A DNA stretch of 64,000 bases, taken from Leptobrachium leishanense (taxonomy: Eukaryota; Chordata; Amphibia; Anura; Megophryidae). Shown piece by piece: positions 36,465 to 45,378 of this stretch; within the stretch, counting starts at the first letter, position 1, and every line of letters begins with the position of its first letter. A model generated the notes under the pieces. That model saw only the letters and a list, made by a program, of their open reading frames with translations, did no database searches and was not told the origin of the DNA. The stretch spans positions 154,540,101-154,604,100 of the forward strand of contig CM019065.1 in assembly GCA_009667805.1 (NCBI GenBank). The letters run 5' to 3'. A program made the position numbers and the translations under genes.

Positions 36465-38860
36465 TACTGCCAAAAAGCACCCCAAAATATGTTCAGCAAC
36501 ATCTTCTGAGTAAATTGATACCACCCATGTATAGGTATTCGGTCGTCATTTGGGGCTAATAGGCCTTATTTGGGGGGTGCGCATTTCAGTTTTCCAACTT
36601 GGAATTTTCACGTTCGTCATCATGCACCCATGTCCTATTTGGGACATTTTTGAAGCCGGCCAAAGTAATTTACCCCCATCAAACCATATATTTTTAGAAA
36701 GGGCACACCCTAGGGTGCTTCAAAGAGTTGTATTTTAACACTTTCATGCACTAGCTCTTTGTCAAACTTTCAGGTAGTCACTTTTTGTGTTATTTTTTCA
36801 CACACATTGTACTTTAGGCATGAATTGTCAAATCCAGTTATGGGTTACTGCCAAAAAACACCCCAAAATATGTTCAGCAACATCTTCTGAGTAAATTGAT
36901 ACCACCCATGTATAGGTATGTCGGTCATTGGGGGCTAATAGGCCTTATTTGGGGGGTGCGCATTTCAGGTTTTCCAACTTGGAATTTTCACGTTTCGTCA
37001 TCATGCACCCATGTCCTATTTGGGACATTTTTGAAGCCGGCCAAAGTAATTTACCCCATCAAACCATATATTTTTAGAAAGGGCACACCCTGGGGTGCTT
37101 CAAGAGTTGTATTTTAACACTTTCCATGCACTAGCTCTTTGTCAAACTTTCAGGTAGTCACTTTTTGTGTTATTTTTTCACACACATTGTACTTTAGGCA
37201 TGAATTGTCAAATCCAGTTATGGTTACTGCCAAAAAACACCCCAAAATATGTTCAGCAACATCTTCTGAGTAAATTGATACCACCCATATATAGATTTGT
37301 TCTGTTGTTTTTTGGGGTGCTACGCCAATCTTTGACATGTGCTTGTCAATTTTCTAATTTGACATACAGTATCTTCTTTGCTTATCTTCTTTTTAGGGGC
37401 CTTTTACATACCCCAGTTTTATGAACGTGCATATATATTTGGTAAGCTAACACCAAAGTATTGTAAATGGAGTGTTTTTATGCTATGGATGCATCCGTTT
37501 GCTCCAAACAAATTGGATACAGTTTGGTGGTCATTTTTCATTTTCACACCCACATCAGTTTTGGACTGTGATTTAGGAGACATGTTGTTTGTACTGCATG
37601 AAAACTCTCCAGGTTGTTTTCTGCAAGGTCTCCTGAGTACACCCATGCCCCCATGCATAGGTTTGCCAGGATTTTGGGAAGGTTCAAATACAATTTTTAT
37701 GACTTTGTCATTGAGTTGAAATTGAGATTATTTCTTCAGCTAGGCCTTATCTTTGGTTTTGGGTCTACCGCACCCCAGTTTGAATTATTGCCAGAAAATT
37801 GTTTATATTTGTTATGTTGACACCCTAAGGTATTGCAAATGGAGTGCTTTGATGCCATGGATGCACGGTTTTAGCCCAAAACATTTGAGAAGGTGTGTGT
37901 GGCGGTAATTTTTCAATTTTCAGATTTTTACGCCCACAGTAGTTTTGGACTGTGATTTAGGAGACACTGTTGTTTGTTACTGCATGAAAACTCTCCAGGT
38001 TGTTTTCTGCAAGATCTCCTGAGTACACCCATGCCCCCCATGCATAGGTTTGCCAGGATTTTGGGAAGGTTCAAATACAATTTTTATGACTTTGTCATTG
38101 GAGTTGAAATTGAGATTATTTCTTCAGCTAGGCCTATCTTGGTTTTGGGTCTACCGCATACCCCAGTTTGAATTATTGCCAGAAAATTGTTTATATTTGT
38201 TATGTTGACACCCCAAGTATTGCATATGGAGTGCTTGATGCCATGGATGCAACGGTTTTAGCCCAAAACATTTGAGAAGGTGTGTGGCGGTAATTTTTCA
38301 AATTTCAGATTTTTACGCCCACAGTAGTTTTGGACTGTGATTTAGGAGACACTGTTGTTTGTTACTGCATGAAAACTCTCCAGGTTGTTTTCTGCAAGAT
38401 CTCCTGAGTACACCCATGCCCCCATGCATAGGTTTGCCAGGATTTTGGAAGGTTCAAATACAATTTTTATGACTTTGTCATTAGAGTTGAAATTGAGATT
38501 ATTTCTTCAGCTAGGCCTAGCTTTGGTTTTGGGTCTACCGCATACCCCAGTTTGAATTATTGCCAGAAAATTGTTTATATTTGTTATGTTGACACCCCAA
38601 GGTATTGCATATGGAGTGCTTTGATGCCATGGATGCAACGGTTTTAGCCCAAAACATTTGAGAAGGTGTGTGGCGGTAATTTTTCAATTTTCAGATTTTT
38701 ACGCCCACATTAGATTTGGACTGTGATTTAGGAGACACTGTTGTTTGTTACTGCATGAAAACTCTCCAGGTTGTTTTCTGCAAGATCTCCTGAGTACACC
38801 CATGCCCCCCATGCATAGGTGTGCAAAGATTTTGGCAAAATACAGCACCAATTGTAGAAC
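36465..38860. repeat. Diverged tandem array, ~380-bp units
   Basis: Three units with ACTGCCAAAAARCACCCC start near 36465, 36847 and 37225. Four with GGACTGTGATTTAGGAGACA start near 37563, 37947, 38332 and 38718 (384-386 bp apart). The two blocks share CTTCTGAGTAAA/CTCCTGAGTACA, CACCCATG and ATAGG motifs and look like one old array. It occupies the place of the missing transposase C-terminus in PB. Confidence 0.8.
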
Positions 38861-38929
38861 ATAAAAATGTACGAATAAAATGTAAAAGTCTGGTGCCTGT
38901 CAACTGGGGATGCTCTCTAGGGGGCACAG

Positions 38930-39544
38930 GCTGTTGTCACTGAAGTGCATGAAACGCAAAATGTTTTCATACCTTCTACGTGACATTGATTGGGGGTAAA
39001 TGGGGTAGAGCAGATGGGCTACTGCTCCAGTAGGAGCGAATTGAGGGCTTCTTTATGATGCCCTCAGCATAGTAAGTGCCCAGAATTTCAGAAATTCTGG
39101 CACATCTAGCGGGGTCCATTGCTGCCTTGCCAAGTAGGAGTCTGGCTTCGCAGCACAATGCTGATGGGCATACAGATTTGATTGGGCCACGATGTGGCCC
39201 AACAAATCATCCCCCATAAACACCTGCAAAAACTGTGTGGCGGTAAATCCTGCAACATCAATATTGATGCCAGGATTTGCCGTGAAAGGAGGGATATCTG
39301 GCCTCTGGCGATGAGGCACTACCCACTCCTCAGCTGGAGCTGTGCGTCTCCTGCTGGCAGGTGGTGACCCAGGATCTGCATCAGAAACATCACTAGATAC
39401 ATCAGCCAGCGTAGATAATGTATCTAGCGACGTCTCTGAGCAGTTAGCGGGGTCGAAATGAGGGTCTGAGTCTGACGCAGATGCCTCAGATTCTGACGCC
39501 AGGATGGCATATGCCTCCTCGGCGCTGTACACCCTCTCAGACAT
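38930..39544 (-). pseudogene. piggyBac-type transposase, N-terminal part, truncated
   Basis: The frame from ATG 39544 begins MSERVYSAEEAYAILASE with an acidic Ser/Asp-rich N-terminus, then the conserved start of the piggyBac core: FTATQFLQVFMGDDLLGHIV, QSNLYAHQH and WTPLDVPEFLKFWALTM. Single-base shifts follow near 39060 and 39000. Downstream frames give GIIKKPSIRSYWS and then SRRRYENILRFMHFSDN, all family motifs in the right order. Homology ends near 38930, before the catalytic Asp residues, so no active enzyme could be made. Upstream lie a telomere-like array and hairpins. Confidence 0.8.
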
Positions 39545-39984
39545 TATATATAATAGATTATAAAATGTTATAATTATAATATATATAAGCGGATTGTTGG
39601 TTCTTAGAAGAACCGTTGGGTTTCACAAGAAAATACAAATAAACACCTAAATCTCTCTAAATCCCTCTAAACCTGCCTCAATTCTTCTAAATCTCCCTAA
39701 AATCTCTCTAAATCTGCCTCAATTTTTCTAATCTCACTAAATCTCACTAAAATCTCTAACCTGTCAAATCTGATCTCTCTCTCTCTCGCTCACCAAAACA
39801 CAAGTGAGGAGAGGGAGGGAGAATCACAGAGGTCAGAGCCAATATTTACAAAATATGACCTGACCTGACAAATTAGAAATTTTATTTTGATTTTTCTAAC
39901 TTCTGATTGGATGTTGCTAGCCTGCCTCTCTGATGAGGCAGGCTAGGAACATCCCACTCAGCCCCAAGATGACCCTGCCCATAG

Positions 39985-40097
39985 AACCCTAACCCTACCC
40001 CTAACCCTACCCCTAACCCTAACCCTAACCCTACCCCTAACCCTACCCCTAACCCTAACCCTACCCCTAACCCTACCCCTAACCCTACCCCTAACCG
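39985..40097. repeat. Telomere-like CCCTAA/CCCCTA array
   Basis: About 110 bp of mixed CCCTAA and CCCCTAA units. It lies about 440 bp upstream of the piggyBac transposase start, inside the element, so it moves with the transposon and does not mark a chromosome end. Confidence 0.85.
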
Positions 40098-40149
40098 TCA
40101 GTTTATTTTATTTATTTTTATTTTACTTTTTTTTTCACTTTTTTTTACT

Positions 40150-41328
40150 CTGCTGGGTGCCTTGATCCCTCGAGGCACCCAGCAGAGCACCTGATCACTG
40201 ATGTGATCGTTTTTGTACTGAGTGCCACGATCCCTCGTGGCACTCAGTACTTCCTGCCGCTACCGGAAGTGATCGCTCGGGGAGCGATCACGGACGGACC
40301 GGCGGCAGGTAAGCATATTGCAAGGATGCCTCGATGTCGAGGCATCCTTGTAATATACTCAGAGCAGCTGGAAGCGATCTGATCGCTTCCAGCGCTCTCT
40401 AGAAGTGCCGGGCACCTCTCCGGTGAAACCGGATGTTGATCGCTCCGGGGAGCGATCACATGGTGCCCCGGCACTTCTAAACGCCATTGCACGGCTGCCT
40501 GGACTCCCAGGCAGCCTGCAATGGCGTTTGAGCTGCTGGAAGCGATCCGATCGCTTCCAGCGCTCAAAAAACGGCAGGACGTACCATGTACGTCAGCGGT
40601 CTAAGAGAGACCCGCTGCAATGACGTACATGGTACGTCCTCGGTCCTTAAGGGGTTAAAACCAAACCTGGTCATGTTTGGTATCATTTGAAAGGCCATAA
40701 TCAGGCCTTTCAAATGATGGCAAATATGACCATCTAGCTGCCATGGATCGGGAGATAAAGGGATCCTTAGGATCCCCTTATCTCTACATGGCAGCTAGAG
40801 GGTTAACTGGCCCACTGACATCCTCACACATATGGTGAGGTTGTCAGTGGGTGGGGGGGGGAGACCTGGAGGCTAGGCTGACATCCAAGATGTCAGCCCC
40901 CCTCCAGGTTTGAATCACGTTTTGGCGCCAATTGGCGCCGCAACGTGATCCGGCGGCGAAATGGTTAATGCCATACACCGCTGGAAAGGGGAGGCTCTCC
41001 CCTCTCCAGCGGTGCAAACGGCATCTCCCTAGCTTCAATGGTTGGGGAGATAGAGGGCTCCGAAGGAGCCCCCCCTCCCCTCCATTGAAACACATGGGGG
41101 CACCTTCTGATGACGTCACCACGCAGCGTGGCGACGTCATCAGCCTCGCCTGCCCATGTAAATCACATGGGCAGGCTTCCTCCCTGTCAGATCGACGGGG
41201 GATCCGACGAGGGAGGTGAGTATCGGGCGGGAGGGGGATTTGGCGCCGCTGACGTACCCTGTACGTCATCGGGTCTAAGGGAGACCCGAACACAGGACGT
41301 ACAGGGTACGTCAGCGGTCGGGAAGGGG
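40150..41328. repeat. Two adjacent hairpin trains
   Basis: 40150-40654 (in PB): palindromes include GCTCTGCTGGGTGCC/GGCACCCAGCAGAGC, AGTACTGAGTGCCACGA/TCGTGGCACTCAGTAC, the GGATGCCTCGA/TCGAGGCATCC pair, GCTGGAAGCGATC/GATCGCTTCCAGC (twice) and GACGTACCATGTACGTC. 40676-41328 (in H): the same hairpin order as copies A, B and C, including 40976-40993 with 40997-41014 and TGATGACGTCACC/GGCGACGTCATCA. Frames across this region are not genes. Confidence 0.85.
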
Positions 41329-41374
41329 TTAAATAAGTCTGTTAACGGTTTTGCTATTACATCACTGAGCTCTT

Positions 41375-42617
41375 TTAACCACTTCCATGCGGAGGACGCG
41401 CTCTGCGCGTCCTCCACATGGCTCCTGGTGTGCTGAGGACGCGCTGAGCGCGTCCTCACTTTGGGGCCAGCGTTCGGCCGGGTTCTGGCCGATCGCTGGC
41501 CCCCCCGGTGCGGGCTGACATCCTCGATGTCAGCCCAGCATCCGGAACCGCCGCCGATGAAATTAGGTGTCATCGCGGCAGCGCGATGACACCTAATTCA
41601 GGCACCCCCCCCCCGCATGTGCGGAGGAGGCGCCTGAAAGGGAGGGGGGGAGGTCCTTCGGACCTCTCTCCCTCCCGATCGGCGGCGTTGCGGGGGTTAA
41701 CCCAGGCACCATTTGGAAGGGCACAGCCTGCCCTTCCAAATGGTACCTGGCATTAACCCCTGGGGAGCCGGATCACGAATCGGCGCTGAAAAGCGCCGGT
41801 TCGTGATCCTTTCCCGGAGCTGGCCAACATCTTGGATGTCGGTCAAGCTTCCGGGAACTCCCCCTGAGGACTGGCGTCATCGTGCATAGTACAATGACGC
41901 CAGTCCTAGAGTTAACCCCTAACTGCCACCAACGGTGGAGATAGGGAGTTCCAATGAACTCCCTATCTCCCGATCCGTGGCAGCTAGGGGTTAAAGTTTG
42001 GTATGGTTGGATCGGCCAGAGCATGTCCGTTCCAACGATACCAAACACTACTGTGAAAAAAGTTTTTTAAAAAAAATTAAAATTAAAAATAAAAATATAT
42101 TTTAAAAAAATTATAAAAAAAAAAATAAACATTTTTTTTTTCTTTTTTTTGGTTCGTTAATGCAGCAATATTGTTCCCATTTCAATTATAATGTGAACAA
42201 TGATGCTGCACTAACGATTTTTGTATGCGGTGCGTTTGTTAAAATTCGTGTAATTTTCCCCATAAAAAAATGTAAAGAGACCCCATCTCTAATTTTTTTA
42301 ACAAGCGCACCCCATACAAAATATAACCGCAATTGCTCGCATGTTAAAATGTGAAAAAAAAACACTTTACACATTGTAAATTATTGAAAATACATATGTT
42401 ATTGCATTTTTTGTTATAATATACAGACAGGTCATGACATATACATATAATAATGACATATTATGAATCTACCGAGTGTGACGGAAAGAACGATATATAA
42501 TATGTCTGGGTCATATACTAAAATAAGCCTTCAAAACACGTTTAAACATGATGAGCAAAACCGGTAAAAATGACCTCAGCACAGAGGTGTGAAAAGCCTC
42601 AGCAGCGAAAGGGTTAA
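41375..42617 (-). mobile_element. Serial-hairpin TTAA element (copy B) in CR1
   Basis: TTAACCACTT at 41375 and AAAGGGTTAA ending 42617. Removing it with one TTAA joins the CR1 frame in phase at Lys-Leu-Leu/Lys-Glu-Leu, so the insertion site is exact. Hairpins on its left half: 41707-41722/41730-41745, 41771-41786/41793-41808 and others. The right half is AT-rich with no gene. 1,243 bp. Confidence 0.85.
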
Positions 42618-43951
42618 TAATTTAGGGTGGATCCCATCAGGCCCCATTGACTTCTTTGTCTTTACTTTAGACAGCTGCTGTAGAACCTCCTCCTCTGTAA
42701 ACTGATATGTAAATGTCTCGTTAGTGTTTCCTCCTAACTGAGGTCCCTTTCCTTCCTTTTCTTCTCCAAAGACTGAACAAAAATATTCATTGAGGCAGTC
42801 AGCGAGACTTTTATCCTCTTCTACATACCTTCCTTCCTTTGTTTTTAATCTAACTAATCCTTGTTTTAATTTTCTTTTCTCGTTTATGTATCTAAAAAAT
42901 GTTTTGTCCCCCTCTTTTACTGACTGAGCTATTTTCTCTTCTGCGTGTGCTTTGGAAGCTCTTATAAATTGCTTTGCCTCTTTCTGCCTAATCTTATAGG
43001 TTTGCCTATCTTCTTCACTCTGAGCTTTTTTATAATTATTGAATGCTGTCTTTTTGTTCTTCACTAGTTTGGCCACTTCTGCAGAGTACCACAGTGGTTT
43101 CTTCCCTGTTTTGTTTTTGCTAACAAGCCGAATGCAATTGCCTGTGGCCTTCAATAATGCTTCCTTTAAATAATCCCATTTCTCCTGGACTCCCTTTAAA
43201 CTCCTCCAGTCTGATAATGACTCCTTCACACAAAATCTCATTTTAGAAAAATCCGTTTTTTTAAAGTCTAAAACTTTTGTTTTTGTGTGGTGCGGCTCCA
43301 TCCCTGTTCTTATATTAAACCATACTGACTGGTGATCACTAGATCCCAAATTTTCACCTACAACAACGTCCGATACCAAACCTCCATTTGTGAGTATTAA
43401 ATCCAATATGGCCTCTTTATGGGTCGGCTCCTCAACTACTTGTGTTAGAGATAATCCCAGTAGGGAGTTTAGAATATTTGTACTCCTGGTGCACCCATCT
43501 GTTTTGGTTTTCCAGTTCACATCAGGAAGATTAAAGTCCCCATGATAATAACTTCCCCTTCATTGCCATTTTGGCTATTTCCTCAAACAGCAGATTATCT
43601 AGCTCTTCTACTTGTCCAGGGGGTCTATAGATCACACCTACACGAGCTACTGTATGATTGCCAAATGTTAGCGTAACCCAAACTGACTCTATGTTCACCT
43701 CGCTCACTTTTATTTGGTTTGTTTTTATGTTGTTTTTCACATACAGGGCCACTTAACAAACACTACATTAGAATATTTTGAGTTTATATTTTTTTATGTT
43801 CCATTTTGCTTCTCACTTTGCGTTTGCCTATAGCGGAGCTGTACAACAAGTGACAGTCTTAAGTGGACGCTTAGAGTTGATTCCTGGACTTTTATCCAAG
43901 ATCCCCCTACGCCATCACGATCCCTAATTCCTGTGTCTCCTCTCTTCACAG

Positions 43952-44757
43952 GTAGGCATTATCACCCATCATCCACAGACACCCACAGCTCAACTGAACC
44001 CCTGCATACTTTTGCTGGTAGGCATTATCACCCATCATCCACAGACACCCACAGCTCAACTGAACCCCTGCATACTTTTGCTGGTAGGCATTATCACCCA
44101 TCATCCACAGACACCCACAGCTCAACTGAACCCCTGCATACTTTTGCTGGTAGGCATTATCACCCATCATCCACAGACACCCACAGCTCAACTGAACCCC
44201 TGCATACTTTTGCTGGTAGGCATTATCACCCATCATCCACAGACACCCACAGCTCAACTGAACCCCTGCATACTTTTGCTGGTAGGCATTATCACCCATC
44301 ATCCACAGACACCCACAGCTCAACTGAACCCCTGCATACTTTTGCTGGTAGGCATTATCACCCATCATCCACAGACACCCACAGCTCAACTGAACCCCTG
44401 CATACTTTTGCTGGTAGGCATTATCACCCATCATCCACAGACACCCACAGCTCAACTGAACCCCTGCATACTTTTGCTGGTAGGCATTATCACCCATCAT
44501 CCACAGACACCCACAGCTCAACTGAACCCCTGCATACTTTTGCTGGTAGGCATTATCACCCATCATCCACAGACACCCACAGCTCAACTGAACCCCTGCA
44601 TACTTTTGCTGGTAGGCATTATCACCCATCATCCACAGACACCCACAGCTCAACTGAACCCCTGCATACTTTTGCTGGTAGGCATTATCACCCATCATCC
44701 AGACACCCACAGCTCAACTGAACCCCTGCATACTTTTGCTGGTAGGCATTATCACCC
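43952..44757. repeat. 66-bp VNTR, about 12 near-identical units
   Basis: The unit begins GTAGGCATTATCACCCATCA and ends CATACTTTTGCTG. Starts are every 66 bp (43952, 44018 and so on). The last full unit lacks 3 bp. Because 66 is divisible by three and the unit has no stop in several frames, long repetitive frames appear on both strands; these are not genes. Confidence 0.95.
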
Positions 44758-45010
44758 AGTATTCGCAGGCACCCACATTATAACGTTTCCTTGGGGTTTT
44801 TTTTCTGGTTTTTCTTTTTTTTTTTCTGTTTTTTATTGATTTTTGTTTTCTCCACCATTTGCTTTGCTAATTAGCATGTGAATCTCCTGCCCTATTGACA
44901 CAGCCCATCTAGCTCAGCTGTTGACTTTTTAACTGCCTGATTGCAATCAGTCTGTCCTATATAACAACTATCCCAGGCTCATTTGAGCCAGGCTCTTGTG
45001 ACATTCACAA

Positions 45011-45318
45011 GTGACAGTCTTAAGTGGACGCTTAGAGTTGATTCCTGGAGTTGAGTGACAGTCTTAAGTGGACGCTTAGAGTTGATTCCTGGAGTTGAGT
45101 GACAGTCTTAAGTGGACGCTTAGAGTTGATTCCTGGAGTTGAGTGACAGTCTTAAGTGGACGCTTAGAGTTGATTCCTGGAGTTGAGTGACAGTCTTAAG
45201 TGGACGCTTAGAGTTGATTCCTGGAGTTGAGTGACAGTCTTAAGTGGACGCTTAGAGTTGATTCCTGGAGTTGAGTGACAGTCTTAAGTGGACGCTTAGA
45301 GTTGATTCCTGGAGTTGC
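45011..45318. repeat. 44-bp VNTR, 7 units
   Basis: Seven consecutive units starting GTGACAGTCTTAAGTGGACG at 45011, 45055, 45099, 45143, 45187, 45231 and 45275; I saw no mismatch until the last unit end. One isolated copy precedes the 66-bp array at about 43850, tying both arrays to one leader. Confidence 0.95.
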
Positions 45319-45378
45319 GGGACTGGAGGAAGGAACTGCAAGGCCCAATTTTACTCTGGGTAAACGCAAGTCTATATC

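Larger units (their letters stand above)
35781..40658 (-). mobile_element. piggyBac-type element PB nested in element H
   Basis: Ends TTAACCCCTTAGTGACCGGG and, inverted, TTAACCCCTTAAGGACCGAG, matching at about 16 of the first 18 bases, with TTAA on both sides. The paralogous unoccupied sequence at 53733-53745 (TTAAACCAAACCTGG following an AT-rich tract) shows the target. From the right end on the minus strand: hairpin train, telomere-like array, transposase start at 39544, truncated transposase, then ~380-bp tandem repeats to the left end. Its left ~350 bp match those of H and of 52023-52371, so H is likely a derivative. Confidence 0.8.
35218..41332. mobile_element. TTAA-flanked composite element H inside CR1
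   Basis: Left end TTAACCCCTTAGTGACCGGG and right end whose complement is TTAACCCCTTCCCGACCGCT, so the TIR is TTAACCCCTTnnnGACCG. CR1 sequence is continuous on both sides apart from one small indel. It holds an AT-rich left part also found at 52023-52371, a segment starting TTAACCCTTTTCACTGCTG (35578), a nested piggyBac element (35781-40658) and a hairpin train (40659-41328). Without the nested element it is about 1.24 kb. Non-autonomous by itself. Confidence 0.8.
34125..43755 (-). pseudogene. CR1 LINE (minus strand) split by two TTAA elements
   Basis: Read on the minus strand: endonuclease remnant from 43755 (VGVIYRPPGQ, LLSWG), the DLILTNGG and LGSSDHQSVW motifs, a Lys-rich linker, RT start (KSMGPDGIHPK, 42630), then WKLANI (35190), DFSKAFDTV, GSVLGPILF, FADDTKI and the 3-prime terminus with GAAACATA repeats at 34125. 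Insertions at 35218-41332 and 41375-42617 interrupt it, both at TTAA. About 370 bp between the RT C-terminus and 3-prime UTR are deleted relative to the plus-strand copy. Two frame changes near 43520-43550 fall in G-runs. Confidence 0.88.

Noticed and set aside
39985..40097. Chromosome end
   Set aside because: The telomere-like array is short, mixed with CCCCTAA units and embedded in a transposon with sequence continuing on both sides.
40150..41328. CRISPR-like array
   Set aside because: Palindromes follow each other without a constant repeat or spacer length, in a vertebrate-type transposon context.
35218..41332. T2/Kolobok-type TTAA elements
   Set aside because: Kolobok/T2 ends read TTAAGG inward; these read TTAACC and one carries piggyBac transposase motifs, so piggyBac fits better.
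43933..44839. Long repetitive open frames on both strands (250-275 codons)
   Set aside because: They are produced by a 66-bp tandem unit whose length is a multiple of three; frames on both strands are open and no non-repeat protein sequence exists.
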